Shown here one piece after another: positions 9,258 to 19,578 of a stretch of 64,000 nt of DNA (positions are counted from its first letter, which is position 1; each line of letters opens with the position of its first letter). Origin of the DNA: Nocardia tengchongensis. GTDB taxonomy: Bacteria > Actinomycetota > Actinomycetes > Mycobacteriales > Mycobacteriaceae. Where the stretch lies: the NCBI RefSeq assembly GCF_018362975.1, contig NZ_CP074371.1:3410001-3474000 (forward strand), written 5' to 3'. The notes beneath the pieces were generated by a model. It was not told where the DNA came from. It did not search any database and saw only the letters and a program-made list of their open reading frames with translations. Both the position numbers and the translations under genes were made by a program.

Positions 9258-10323
9258 ATGGTCGGCATGTCTGTTGCGCAGCCGGTCGAAGTGGATCGTG
9301 ACGTCGTCGATTTCGCCATCGTCGGAAAGTGGATGGAAGAGCAGGGCTTGCCCGGCGGGGAGTTCGAGGAGGTGAAGCCGCTCGGCGGCGGCACCCAGAA
9401 CATCATGCTGCGCTTCCGCCGTGGTGGCCGCGACTACGTGCTGCGCCGCGGACCCAAGCACCTGCGCACCGCCAGCAACACCGTCATTCAGCGCGAATCC
9501 CGCATCCTCGGCGCGCTCGGCGACACCGAGATCCGGGCGCCCAAGGTGATCGCCGCCTGCCCCGACGAATCCGTGCTCGGCGCGTCGTTCTAACCTGATG
9601 GAACCCATCACCGGCTTCAACCCGCAGAACGAACTGCCCGAACTGCACGCCTCCGACCCCGAGGTGCGCCGGCAGATGGGCCTGTCCGCGGTCGAGGCCA
9701 TCGCCCGCCTCGGCTCCCTCGACCACGAGGCGCTCGGCCTGGCCGACTACGGCAAACCCGAAGGCTTCCTGGAACGCCAGGTGCCGCGCTGGCTCAAGGA
9801 ACTCGACTCCTACAGCGTCAACGCGGGCTACCCCGGACCCGAGATCCCCGGCGTGCGGCAGGTCGGCGACTGGCTCGACCGCAACCGGCCCGCACAGCCG
9901 AAAGCCGGCATCCTGCACGGCGACTGCCACCTCGCCAACATGATGTTCTCCTTCGACGGGCCCGACGTGGTGGCCATGGTCGACTGGGAGATGTCCACCA
10001 TCGGCGACCCGCTGCTGGACCTGGGCTGGCAGATCGCCACCCGCCCCGAACCGGGCACCACCGGCGCGGCCCTGATCGGCTCGCTGGGCGCGGTCGGCGG
10101 ACTGCCCACGGCCGAGGAGATGATCGCCCACTACGGCCGGTTCTCCGACCGCGACCTGAGCCACGTCACCTGGTACACCGTGCTGGCCTGCTTCAAACTC
10201 GGCATCGTGCTCGAAGGCACGCACGCGCGGGCCTTCGCTGGCAAGGCGCCCAAGCAGGTCGGCGACTTCCTGCACGCCATCACCCTCGAACTGTTCCAGA
10301 AGGCGCACCAACTGATGGAGTGA
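9258..10323 (+). pseudogene. APH-family phosphotransferase split by a one-base insertion
   Basis: Two consecutive frames together give a complete ~355-residue aminoglycoside-phosphotransferase-like protein (the group found beside acyl-CoA dehydrogenases in actinobacteria, such as FadE36). The first frame ends at VLGASF and the second resumes at LMEPITGFNP. At 9591-9594 the sequence reads ttctaacctg where ttctacctg would keep the frame (VLGASFYLMEP). Catalytic elements sit in the second part: HGDCHLANMM (HGDxHxxN) and MVDWEMSTIGDPLLDLG (metal-binding Asp). The span is 3n+1 bases, as expected for one extra base. It may be a real pseudogene or an assembly error. The start could also be the ATG at 9267. 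Confidence 0.8.
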
Positions 10324-10403
10324 CGGCGAACCTGTCGCCATCTCGACGGCAACTGGCTGAATATTGGTGGCAGGCAAATAAACGCCACCGTAAGTTGGGT
10401 GCC

Positions 10404-10986
10404 ATGCCGATCGTTCCCGACGCCAAAGACTGGACCTGGGTGCTCGAACGCACCTGCGCCGAATGCGGGTTCGACCCCGACACCATCGCCTTCGCGGCGG
10501 TGCCGGGGCTGACCCGCGGCAGCGCCGCCCGCCTGCTGGCCGCCCTGGAGCGGCCCGACGCCCGCGTCCGGCCCGACGAATCGACCTGGTCGGCACTGGA
10601 ATACGCGGCCCACGTGCGTGACGTGTGCCGGATCTTCACCCCACCGGCTCGATATCGCGCGCAGCGGCGGACCCCGCCCCGGACCCGCCATCGGCGGCTA
10701 CGACACCACGGTCACCGTGGGCGACAACGGGATTCTCATGTTCGCCAACTGGGATCAGGACGCCACCGCCCTCGCCGAGAACTACGGCGCGGCCGCGACC
10801 GCCGCCGTCGCCGTCGAACTCGCGCAGGCCGCCGAGACGGTCGCCCGCGCCTTCGACGCCGTCCCCGACGCCGAACGGGACAGGGCCGCGTTGCGCAGCA
10901 ACGGATCCGCGTTCACCGTCGACTCGATGGCGCGATACTTCCTGCACGACCTCGTGCACCATGTGCACGACGTCGAGCGCGGCTGA
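10404..10986 (+). pseudogene. DinB-like protein with a one-base frameshift
   Basis: The first ~78 codons read MPIVPDAKDWTWVLERTCAECGFD..., ending in WSALEYAAHVRDVCRIFT. This is the N-terminus of the DinB/YfiT-like putative metal-dependent family in actinobacteria. After a CCCC run at 10639-10642 the family match continues one frame over (HRLDIAR...FANWDQDATALAENYGAAA...YFLHDLVHHVHDVE). The conserved His residues of the four-helix bundle (HVRD, HDLVHHVHD) are all present. The span is 3n+1 bases, so removing one C restores a 193-residue protein. The ~30 residues after the shift fit the family less well than the rest. Confidence 0.75.
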
Positions 10987-10989
10987 CGG

Positions 10990-12180
10990 TCAGCGGCAGC
11001 GCAGCAGCGCCTCACGCAGATTGCGGGAACGGACATCGTCGAGCACCGCCATACCCAGGCGGTTCATCACATAGCCGAAACCGAGACCGGTTGCCGGATC
11101 GGCGAATCCGAAAGAACCGCCGTAACCGGTGGTGCCGTAGGCGCGTTTGTCGGTGCCGAACCGGAAACTACCGCGCGACTTGCGGAAACCCAGGTGATAG
11201 CGGCTCGGGGTGAGCAGCACCAGATCCTCGGCGGGCACGTCGTCGGCGGTGTCGGCGCTGGCCAGACGGTCCAGCAGGGCCTTGTCGATGGGCAGCTCAC
11301 CGGTCCGGCCGGCGGCCGCACCGTAGACCCGGGCCAGCGCCCGCGCGGTACCCACGCCACCCGCCGCCGGGCTCTCCACCGACAGGAATTCCCGCCGCGC
11401 CGCCCGCGCCGGTGCGCCCACCTGCGGACTGCTCAGGGCGCGGAAGGACAGGCCCCGCTTGCTGTAGAGCTGAATCGCGATGCGCACCGGCAGATCTCGC
11501 TCGTAGCGCAGAATGTCGAGGCCCTCCGTCGCCGACAACGCGGCCACCCGATCCAGCGAAATCTCCTCCGGCAGACCGATATAGAACTCCGCGCCCAGCG
11601 GGGCCGCGATGTCCTCGGCGAAGATCCGGCCCAGCGTGCGATGCGCCGGATCCACCCGGCGCAACAGCTCACCCTGATACAGGCCGGCCGTGATCGGGTG
11701 GTAGCCGTGCCGGGTTCCCGGCCGCCACAACGGCTTCTGCTCGGCCAGCACCACCGCCATCCCGTCCAGATCCGCCATGTCGGTGAGCCGGAACGGGCGA
11801 TCCAGGGCCGCCAGCCCGCCCTGATGATCGAGCAGCTGGCGCACGGTGATCGATTCCTTGCCGTGCGCGGCGAACTCGGGCCAGTGCAACGCCACCGGAT
11901 CCTCGTAGTCGAGCAGACCCTTCGACACCGCCGACGCCACCGCGAACGCGGTCATCCCCTTGGTCGAGGACCACACCGGCGCCATGGTGTCGCGCTCCCA
12001 CGCCACCGCCCGCTTACGATCCCGATACCCCGCCCACAGATCCACCACCGGCCGATCCCCGTCATAGACGGCGACCGCCGCACCGATCTCCCCGTGCCGG
12101 GCGAAATTGTGGCGGAACGCGTCGGCGACCGGACCGAAACCCGCGTCCACCTCGCCGTGGACCGTGACCTGCTCACTCAT
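10990..12180 (-). CDS. Serine beta-lactamase-fold hydrolase/esterase
   Basis: 396 residues of the class C beta-lactamase/EstB-like family. The nucleophile motif SxxK is seen as SSTKG (Ser ~70), and a general-base Tyr lies in GYHPITAGLY. The C-terminal GGSFGFADP region takes the place of the KTG/HxG motif. There is no signal peptide, so it should be cytoplasmic; most relatives are esterases, not antibiotic-hydrolysing enzymes. The frame is open 111 codons upstream, but MSEQVTVHGEV at 12180 is the family start. No Shine-Dalgarno is visible, and a TACGAT-like -10 box lies just upstream, which suggests a leaderless transcript (inference). Confidence 0.85.
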   Translation of the reverse strand: MSEQVTVHGEVDAGFGPVADAFRHNFARHGEIGAAVAVYDGDRPVVDLWAGYRDRKRAVAWERDTMAPVWSSTKGMTAFAVASAVSKGLLDYEDPVALHWPEFAAHGKESITVRQLLDHQGGLAALDRPFRLTDMADLDGMAVVLAEQKPLWRPGTRHGYHPITAGLYQGELLRRVDPAHRTLGRIFAEDIAAPLGAEFYIGLPEEISLDRVAALSATEGLDILRYERDLPVRIAIQLYSKRGLSFRALSSPQVGAPARAARREFLSVESPAAGGVGTARALARVYGAAAGRTGELPIDKALLDRLASADTADDVPAEDLVLLTPSRYHLGFRKSRGSFRFGTDKRAYGTTGYGGSFGFADPATGLGFGYVMNRLGMAVLDDVRSRNLREALLRCR

Positions 12181-12397
12181 GATGGGGACGATCGTAACCG
12201 GGTTCCGCGACAGCGCCAGGGCGAGCGCGGGGCCGTGCCACCTCGGATGCCCACGCGCGGGCGATGCGGGGTGCGCGGCTGGGCGATGCAGCGCACAGTG
12301 GGCGATGCCGTGGCATAGCTGCTTGTCGTTCGGGTCTGCGCCGGACATGGTGACCGCAGGGTATTTGTGCCGGTCCGACCCGGTATTGTCGCCGGAC

Positions 12398-13835
12398 ATG
12401 CCCGGAATCCAGCGGATTACCGCATCATTGCTGCGGACCAAGCCAGTCGAACAGCTCACCTCCGAGGGTGAGCACACCGCACTGCGGCGCAGCATGGGCC
12501 TGATTCCGCTCATCGCGCTGTCGGTCGGGGCGACGCTGGGGACCGGGATCTTCGTGGTGCTCGGTGAGGCCGCGCCGCTGGCCGGGCCCGCGGTCGTCGT
12601 GTCGTTCGTGATCGCGGCGCTCGCGGCGCTGTTCTCGGCGCTGTCGTACGCCGAACTCGCCAGTGCCGTGCCGGTGTCCGGGTCGGCCTACTCGTATACC
12701 TATGCGACGCTGGGTGAGATCGTGGCCTGGGTGCGGGTGGTGCCTGCTGCTCGAGTACGGGGTCTCGGTGGCGGCCGTCGCGGTCGGGTGGGGCGCGTAC
12801 CTCAACGAATTCCTCGGCTCCACCATCGGCTGGCGGATTCCGGATGTGCTCGCGCAGCCGCCGGGGGAGGGCGGGGTGATCAATCTGCCCGCGGCGATCG
12901 TGGTGCTGCTGGCCACCGCGGTGCTGCTGGGCGGCGTCCGGGAGAGCTCGCGGGTCACCACCGTCACCACCGTCATCAAGGTCACGGTGCTGGTGTTCTT
13001 CGTGGCGGTCGCGGTCACCGCGTTCAGCTCCTCGAATCTGCACCCCTTCGCGCCCGAGGGGATCTCCGGCATCGGCGCGGCCGCCTCGATGGTGTTCTTC
13101 TCCTTCATCGGCTTCGACGCCGCCTCCACCGCGGGCGAGGAGGCCAAGAATCCGCAGCGCGACCTGCCGCGCGCCATCATCATCTCGCTCGGCATCGTGA
13201 CCCTGATGTACGTGCTGGTGGCGCTGACCGCCGTCGGCGCGGTCGGCGTCGACGACGTGAGCAGCTCCGGCGCCTCCCTGGCCACGGTGCTCGACCAGGT
13301 CACCGGGCGCGGCTGGCCGGCCACCATTCTGGCGGGCGGCGCGGTCATCGCCATCGCCTCGGTGGTGCTGACCGTGCTGTACGGGCAGACCCGCATCCTG
13401 GTCGCCATGTCCCGTGACGGGCTGATGCCCGCGGTGCTGTCGCGGGTCGGGCGCACCCGGGTGCCGACGGTCAACACGCTCGTCGTGGGCGGCGTGGTGG
13501 CGGTGCTGTCGGCGCTGGTGCCGTTGGGAGAACTGGTGAACGCCACCAATATCGGCACGCTGGTGTCGTTCGGGCTGGTGAACATCGGCGTGCTGGTGCT
13601 GCGCCGCACCAAACCCGACCTGCCGCGCTCGTTCCGGACGCTGGTGCCGCTGGTGCCGGTGATCGGCGTGGCCATGTGCGTGTGGCTGCTGATTCATCTG
13701 CCGGGGGTGACCTGGCTGGCGTTCACCGCCTGGTCGGCGGTCGGGCTGCTGGTGTATTTCGGCTACGGCCGGCGGCGGTCCGGGCTGAACCGGGGCGCGG
13801 CCACCGAAACCGCTGCGCTGGAAGCGGGTTCGTAG
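12398..13835 (+). pseudogene. APC-family amino-acid permease with a one-base frameshift
   Basis: Two frames together give a ~478-residue cationic amino-acid transporter-type permease with about 12-13 membrane segments. The N-terminal half reads GATLGTGIFVVLG (the conserved TM1 break of APC transporters) up to YATLGEIVAWV. The second frame resumes at GWCLLLEYGVSVAAVAVGWGAYL and runs to the stop, including FFSFIGFDAASTAGEEAKNPQRDLP, a hallmark of the family. The break lies at ~12731-12740 (gtgcgggtgg), and the span is 3n+1 bases, so one surplus base explains it. If it is an error, the gene is intact. Start at MPGIQRIT (12398). Confidence 0.82.
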
Positions 13836-13908
13836 CATTCCAATCCTCGCCGCACCGATCCCGTGGCCCCGGTCCGGGCCGCTGGACGTGGGCTCCTAGG
13901 CTCGTCGT

Positions 13909-14721
13909 ATGCGAGCGCTCGAGCAGATTCGACAGTGGCCGGTCCGGAACGCGGCGGCGGGCGTCGTCGTCCGCGGTAAGGGCGTGGTCGACACCGAGGG
14001 CGACACCGGGCGCGTGTTCCCGCTCGCCTCGGTGACCAAACCGCTTGTCGCGTACGCGGTTCTGGTGGCGGTCGAGGAGGGCGCGATCGAGCTGGACCAG
14101 CCCGCCGGGCCGCCCGGATCCACGGTGCGGCACCTGCTCGCGCACACTTCCGGGCTGGCTTTCGACACCGACGCCGTGCTGGCCGAGCCCGGGGCGAAGC
14201 GGATCTACTCCAGCGCGGGCTTCGAAGTGCTCGCGGATTTCGTTGCGGCGCAGACCGGTATCGCGTTCGACCGGTACCTGCACGAGGCCGTGTTCGAGCC
14301 GCTGGGCATGGAATCCTCGGTGCTGGCGGGCCCGGCGGGGCATGCGGGCCGGTCGACGGTCGCAGATCTGCTGCGATTCGCCGAGGAATTGCTGGAACCC
14401 GCCATTCTGAGTGCCGAATTGGCTTCCGAGGCAAGCGCTGTGCAATTTCCGGGATGCAATGGGGTGCTGCCCGGCTACGGCTCGCAGCGGCCCAATGACT
14501 GGGGACTGGGTTTCGAGATCCGCGACCACAAGTCGCCGCATTGGACCGGGGGCGCGAATTCGCCACGCACTTTCGGGCATTTCGGGCAATCCGGAACGTT
14601 CCTCTGGGTGGATCCGGACGCCGGTATGGCGTGTCTCGCCTTGGCGGACGAAAATTTCGGGGACTGGGCCCGGGCCGCGTGGCCGCCCCTCAGTGACGCC
14701 GCGATCGCGGAGTTTGCGTAG
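13909..14721 (+). CDS. Serine hydrolase, beta-lactamase family
   Basis: 270 residues, a compact member of the beta-lactamase/DD-peptidase clan. The SxxK motif is ASVTK (Ser ~43), the second motif appears as YSSAG, and the third as GHFGQSG (HxG type). There is no signal peptide. Short actinobacterial members are usually esterases or amidases of unknown substrate. TAGGCT sits 6 nt before the ATG, so a leaderless transcript starting at the ATG is possible. The gene is independent of the permease upstream (73 bp gap). Confidence 0.82.
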   Translation: MRALEQIRQWPVRNAAAGVVVRGKGVVDTEGDTGRVFPLASVTKPLVAYAVLVAVEEGAIELDQPAGPPGSTVRHLLAHTSGLAFDTDAVLAEPGAKRIYSSAGFEVLADFVAAQTGIAFDRYLHEAVFEPLGMESSVLAGPAGHAGRSTVADLLRFAEELLEPAILSAELASEASAVQFPGCNGVLPGYGSQRPNDWGLGFEIRDHKSPHWTGGANSPRTFGHFGQSGTFLWVDPDAGMACLALADENFGDWARAAWPPLSDAAIAEFA

Positions 14722-14862
14722 TCACCACGGCGCTCCGATTCGCAACGACACGGGCTCCGAGTAACACACGCAACATCGGGCACTCCAGTAAACTCGGGCA
14801 ACGCCGAGCTCGATCAGGGGTCGTTGGGGAAGACGTCCCTCGTCGAGCCGGAGGTGTCAGTG

Positions 14863-15396
14863 GTGCGTGCGTCTAGTCAGTTCGCGGAGGCGACGTCTGG
14901 AGTCGTCTATGTCCATTCGTCGCCGGCCGCGCTGTGCCCGCATATCGAATGGGCACTGACCTCGACCCTCAAAGCGCCCGCCAAACTCCGCTGGACCGTC
15001 CAGCCCGCCGATCCGGCACAGCTGCGCGCCACCACCGATTGGTACGGGCCAGTCGGTACTGGGGGGAGATTAGCCAGGGCATTGCGAGATTGGCCCGTGC
15101 TGCATTTCGAAGTCACCGAGGACCCCAGCGAGGGCGTCGACGGCGAACGCTTCAGCTTCGTCCCCGGCCTCGGCCTGTGGAGCGGCGTCACCGGCGCGAG
15201 CGGCGACGTCATGGTCGGCGAGATGCGGCTGCGCGCCATCGTCGCCGAAGCCCGCGCCCACGGCCGCGGCACCGCGACCGAGATCGCCGCCGAAATCGAC
15301 CGCGCCCTCGGCACCGCCTGGGACGACATCCTCGAGCCCTACCGCCACGGAGGCGACGGCTCGGACGTCACCTGGCTGCGCCGCGACGTCGGCTAG
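14863..15396 (+). CDS. DUF3145 family protein
   Basis: 177 residues. The N-terminus RASSQFAEATSGVVYVH and the segment ALCPHIEWALTSTL match the actinobacterial DUF3145 family, conserved but uncharacterised. The GTG at 14863 (or the adjacent GTG at 14860) is preceded by GGAGG with 8-nt spacing; 13 additional upstream codons from an ATG at 14824 look non-coding. The protein has no signal peptide or membrane segment and should be cytosolic. Function not established. Confidence 0.85.
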   Translation: MRASSQFAEATSGVVYVHSSPAALCPHIEWALTSTLKAPAKLRWTVQPADPAQLRATTDWYGPVGTGGRLARALRDWPVLHFEVTEDPSEGVDGERFSFVPGLGLWSGVTGASGDVMVGEMRLRAIVAEARAHGRGTATEIAAEIDRALGTAWDDILEPYRHGGDGSDVTWLRRDVG

Positions 15397-15501
15397 ACCC
15401 CCACCACCCGAACACACCGCCGAATCACGCGTGCTTGTCGTCGCAAACGCCCCGAAACGGGCAGAATGCCCAGGGGAGGGGCAGCCGACGAGGAGGATTT
15501 C

Positions 15502-15915
15502 GTGCGGACCACAGCGCAGATCGCGGGCACGGCACTGGCCGTCATCACCACGGCCCTGACCCTGACGGCCTGCAACGACACCACCACCAGCAGCAGCGAC
15601 TCGGGCAACTCCGCCCGGCCCGTCGCCTCCGCCGCGGCCTTCCCCGCCGCCGGCCACGACGCGGTCCAGTGCGGCACCGGCCCCTGGGGCCTGGCCGTCG
15701 TCGCCTCTACCACCAAGGGCTCCGACTTCTGCCCCACCGCCCGCGCGGTGGCCGGCGCCTACGCCGACGAACGCGCCAAACAAGCCACCGGCGACATCGC
15801 CGTCACCGTCCGGACCGTCCGCTGGGTCTGCCGTGAACTCGCCGGTGACCCGAACCCGTACCAGGAATGCGCCAGCCAGAACGAATCCGCGGAGCGGGTC
15901 CGCCTCCAATCCTGA
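15502..15915 (+). CDS. Small secreted lipoprotein
   Basis: 137 residues. The GTG at 15502 has a perfect AGGAGG with 5-nt spacing. The signal peptide ends in the lipobox LTAC (Cys ~24), followed by a Thr/Ser-rich linker and a small domain with four Cys (VQCG, DFCP, WVCR, QECA) that could make two disulfides. The organisation resembles the many short lipoproteins of Nocardia and Mycobacterium with no assigned role. It converges with the membrane-protein gene on the other strand. Confidence 0.8.
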   Translation: MRTTAQIAGTALAVITTALTLTACNDTTTSSSDSGNSARPVASAAAFPAAGHDAVQCGTGPWGLAVVASTTKGSDFCPTARAVAGAYADERAKQATGDIAVTVRTVRWVCRELAGDPNPYQECASQNESAERVRLQS

Positions 15916-15971
15916 ATCGCACTACCGGCCAAGGGATTTGCGCACACCACCGCGTGGATCCGGCCGGTGGT

Positions 15972-17190
15972 TCATGCGGAAGGCGTGCGGAGCATCTCGA
16001 TCACGGTGACCACGCCGATCGTGAGCACCGTGATCGAGAACAGCACGGGCGGGACGAGGGCCTGCTACGCAACCGATGACGAGCAGATTCGCCACCCGTC
16101 GCGGATGCAGGGCCGACAGCGCGACCGGAGTCAGGGAGAGGACCGCCGCCGAGGCGAACTGCCACAGGAAATCCGGTCGGGTGATGGCCGGGTCGAGGAT
16201 GGAAGCCACTACGACCGAACCGAGCAGCGCAAAGCCGGCGATGCCCAACGCGGCCGTGGTGATCGCGAATCGCCCACTCGGCAGCCGGAAGTCGAATCGG
16301 GGAGCGCTGAGCAGCATCGCTACCGCCGCCAAGAGTCCCGCCAGACAGAGGAACAATTGGCCGTTGAGCGCGAAGTGAGCGCCGGTCGAAGCCCGAAAGT
16401 TGGGGTGGTGCCCGGTGACCCACCCCTCCAGCCGAGCGACGACCAGAGCGCCCCACAGCCCCGTCAGCGAGAACCCCGCCAGCAACGCCTGCCGCGTCGT
16501 CCGGTGCGGAATCGTGAGGAAGGTCAGCAACCCCGCGCCGGCCGAAATCCATGTCACGGCATTGAGATACCAGGAACCATGGGCGAGCAGGTCGTCGAAC
16601 CTGATGAAGTCGACTGGGTAATTGCTGGAATCGGCGAACGGCATATGCGAGCTGTCCAGCAGAATCCCGCCAGCGACAACGGCCGACACCCCGGACAGCA
16701 CGGTCAGCACGCCGGCGAGCCTGCCGCGCCGGCCCGCGGGCACACGGTCGTGCCCCACCTCCTGCCCCGGCCGTTGACTCGGCGCCTTCCCCGGATTCTC
16801 CGAGACCCCGACCGCATCATCCGATACCACCGTCCCGCTGCGGCTTTCGTCGGGCGAAGCGCTCCGAGTGTCAGGCAAGCCGGATAATTCGGTGAAGGTT
16901 CCAACCCGGTCCGGCACACCACGTTCCCGGCGGTCGCCAGGCAGGCGCGGGCTGTCCATGGTGGCCGCACCGCCCAGGATTTCGCGGGCATAGGATGCGA
17001 CGGCGGGACTGTCGTGAGTCGCTATGTGGTGCAGCGCTTTCCGAGCCGCCGCGACCTGGCTGTCGTCGCGTGACGAGACGTGCGTGCTCAGGGCTTGTGC
17101 CGCTCCACGCCGGATTTCCGGGTGCGGGCTGTCGAGACCGACGCGGATGGATTCCGGTAGTGCGGCCCGTGTCGGGCGCGTCGGGAGCAT
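15972..17190 (-). pseudogene. HEAT-like repeat + multi-pass membrane protein, frameshifted near its end
   Basis: From an ATG at 17190 the frame encodes a ~65-residue helical segment resembling a HEAT-type repeat (GLDSPHPEIRRGAAQAL...AAARKALHHIATHDSPAVASYA). A charged low-complexity linker and then about six membrane segments follow. At 16058-16060 (ggg) the frame breaks: the next frame continues VAGLVPPVLFSITVLTIGVV, an evident last membrane helix, and stops at 15972. The length is 3n+1 bases, as for one surplus base. An ATG at 16959 is another possible start. The protein is not recognised. It follows the kinase relic in the same direction and the frame runs into it without a stop, so it may once have been the C-terminal part of a larger protein. 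Confidence 0.55.
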
Positions 17191-17839
17191 CCTGACGGCC
17201 CCGGGACCTGCGGGGCTCGTCCCGGCCTTCCGCGTGGGAGGTCTGCTCGATCGGTAGGTGCGGATCGGCGGAATCTGCTCGGCGGCTGCGGGATTCGTGT
17301 CGACGCGGTGGCGTGAGGCGTGGGGGCGGGGAGGGTTGCGATGAGTTCGGGGTGGGGTGGGGCGGGAAGAGTCGGTGAGGACGCGAGGTCTCCGGCGGTG
17401 TGGTCGAGCAGGATGTTGCCGGGCTTCACGTCGCGGTGCAGGATGCCGTGCCAGTGGGCGTGGTCGAGGGCGCGGGCGGCGTCGGTGAGAATGCCGACGG
17501 CCTGATCGTCGGGGAGTGGCCCGCCGCGTTCGGATATGCGTTGCGCGACATCGCCGCCGCCGACGTATTTCATGCAGATCCACGGCACGGCGGCGTCGGA
17601 GGGCGCGCGGTCGTAGATGGTGACGATATTGGGATGCTCCAGGCGGGCGGCCAGGGCGGCCTCGCGTTCTAATCGGGCGCGTCCGCGGGTGTCGGCGGCG
17701 ATCAGCTCGCCCAGCACCTTCAGTGCGACCAGCCGATTCAGCCGGGGATTGCGCGCCAGGTACACGATCCCCATGCCGCCGTTGCCGAGCGTCCGCTCGA
17801 TCGTGAACCCCGCGAACTCCGCCCCGGATCGAGCCGCAT
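17191..17839 (-). pseudogene. Serine/threonine protein kinase relic lacking the DFG segment
   Basis: The frame shows a clear Hanks-type kinase N-lobe and catalytic loop: FTIERTLGNGGMGIVYLARNP (glycine-rich loop), ALKVLGEL (ATP-binding Lys), LEHPNIVTIYD, and HRDVKPGNILL. Where LTDFGIA is expected, the best frame reads VLTDSSRP and then Pro/Thr-rich sequence. The activation loop and the whole C-lobe are absent. The start is also broken: ATG at 17839 gives MRLDPG, then a one-base shift at the CCCC of 17822-17825 leads into AEFAGFTIERT. The missing DFG and C-lobe show that this is a true relic and not only a sequencing problem. Confidence 0.8.
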
Positions 17840-18104
17840 AACGCCTCCGCCAGTACCCCGATGCCAGCCAGGGTCACCATACGCCCGGCTACCGGCCGCC
17901 ACCGGGCGATTGGCCGCGACGCACCCGCCGCCGCGAATCCGCGACCCGCCCGGCCTTCTTGAACCCGTCTCGCATCCGCCGCGTAAGCCCGAAAATGAAC
18001 GGAGCGGCACCGTTCGATAGGGCGAATGACCGATGCGCCGGCGACGCCGGACAGCGCAGCCTGAATTCGCCACGGAGGCAGACAGCACACCGAAGGAGCG
18101 GACC

Positions 18105-19496
18105 ATGACCACTGCGGAAATCGATCTCGAAGGACTGCGCGCGACCGTCGACGGGGCGGTGATCACCCCGGCGGACCCCGATTACGACACCGCCCGCCAG
18201 GTCTGGAACGGCGACATCGATCGCAGGCCGGCCGTGATCGTTCGTCCCGCCAGCGCGGCCGGGGTCGCGGCGGCGGTGCTGGCCGCCCGTGCGCACGGCC
18301 TGGACGTGACGGTGCGCGGAGGCGGCCACAACTACGCCGGCCACGCGGTCGCCGACGACGCCATGATGATCGACCTGCGCGCCTTCGATTCGGTGACTGT
18401 GGACCCCGCGGCCAAGCGCGCGCACGTCGGTGGCGGCGCCACCTGGGCTCAGGCCGACGCGGCGATGTCCGCGCACGGGCTCGGCGTCACCGGCGGTTTC
18501 ATCAGCTCGACCGGTGTGGGCGGGCTGACCCTCGGCGGCGGCATGGGCTGGCTGACCATGCGGTGCGGCCTGACCTGCGACAGCCTGGTCGCCGCGGAAG
18601 TCGTCACCGCCGACGGCCGCGTCGTCGTCGCCTCGCCGCGCGAGAATGCCGAGCTGCTGTGGGGATTGCGCGGTGGCGGCGGCAATTTCGGCATCGTCAC
18701 CACCCTCACCTTCGCGCTGCACGACGTTCCGTCGCTGGCCCAGCTCGCCCTGCTGTGCTGGACGCCCGACCGTGCCGCTGCGGGCCTGACCGCGGGCCGG
18801 GAACTCATCATGTCCCTGCCCGCGGGGTACGGCGGCGTGATCATGGCGGTCAGCGCACCGCCCGCCCCGTTCGTGCCCGCGCACTATCAGGGTCAGCCGG
18901 GATTCGTTGTGGCCGTGGCCGGTTTCGGCGATCCGGTCGAACTCGAGGCCATCGTCAAGCCGCTGCGCGACGCGGCCCCCGCCCCGGCCTGGGAACTGGT
19001 CACCCCGCTCCCGTACACCGCGCTGCAGCAGATGTTCGACGAGAGCGCCCCGCGCGGCCTGCTCGCCTACGAGAAATCCCTCTACGTCGAGGACCTGTCC
19101 GACGCCGTGCTCGACACCCTGATCAGCACCTTCCCGCAGCGCCGCTCCCCGCTGACCCTGGTCCCGATCTTCGCGCTGCGTGGCCGCTACAGCGAGATCC
19201 ACGAGGACACAACGGCATTCAGTGGTTCCCGGAACCCCTGCTGGGCCATCAACATCAGCGGCATGACCACGGACCCGGCCGAATTCATCGAAGAACGCCA
19301 GTGGACCCGTGACTTCTGGGACGCCCTGCGCCCGCACGCCAACTCCGACGCCGGCTACGTCAACTTCCTCGTCGACGACGACCCCGGCCGGATCCGGGAA
19401 TCCTACGGCGAGAAGTACTCCCGCCTCACCGCCCTGAAAGCCGAGTGGGACCCGGACAACATTTTCCACCACAACGCGAACATCCCCCCGGCCTGA
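18105..19496 (+). CDS. BBE-type FAD-linked oxidoreductase
   Basis: 463 residues. Residues ~40-200 are the PCMH-type FAD domain. TVRGGGHNYAGHAV holds the His used for covalent 8-alpha-histidyl FAD linkage, and GGFISSTGVGGLTLGGGMGWL is the typical flavin-binding stretch. The segment following it, MRCGLTCDSLVAAEVV, is family-like. The last 45 residues (YVNFLVDDD...DPDNIFHHNANI) are the berberine-bridge C-terminal domain. Such enzymes oxidise sugars, alkaloids or polyketides with O2; no substrate is evident. GAAGGAG lies 7 nt before the ATG. A bidirectional hairpin follows. Confidence 0.88.
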   Translation: MTTAEIDLEGLRATVDGAVITPADPDYDTARQVWNGDIDRRPAVIVRPASAAGVAAAVLAARAHGLDVTVRGGGHNYAGHAVADDAMMIDLRAFDSVTVDPAAKRAHVGGGATWAQADAAMSAHGLGVTGGFISSTGVGGLTLGGGMGWLTMRCGLTCDSLVAAEVVTADGRVVVASPRENAELLWGLRGGGGNFGIVTTLTFALHDVPSLAQLALLCWTPDRAAAGLTAGRELIMSLPAGYGGVIMAVSAPPAPFVPAHYQGQPGFVVAVAGFGDPVELEAIVKPLRDAAPAPAWELVTPLPYTALQQMFDESAPRGLLAYEKSLYVEDLSDAVLDTLISTFPQRRSPLTLVPIFALRGRYSEIHEDTTAFSGSRNPCWAINISGMTTDPAEFIEERQWTRDFWDALRPHANSDAGYVNFLVDDDPGRIRESYGEKYSRLTALKAEWDPDNIFHHNANIPPA

Positions 19497-19527
19497 CCGC
19501 GCCCGAAATCCGCTCCGGCACAAAGAA

Positions 19528-19557
19528 AGCGGGCGGCCTCCGAGGAGACCGCCCGCT
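19528..19557. terminator. Bidirectional hairpin between convergent genes
   Basis: A 9-bp GC-rich stem (AGCGGGCGG / CCGCCCGCT) with a 12-nt loop sits between the BBE oxidoreductase stop (19496) and the accD6 stop (19579). It can stop transcription from both sides. There is no strong T-run, as is usual in high-GC actinobacteria. Confidence 0.65.
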
Positions 19558-19578
19558 CTGCAGTTGCCGGATAACCGA

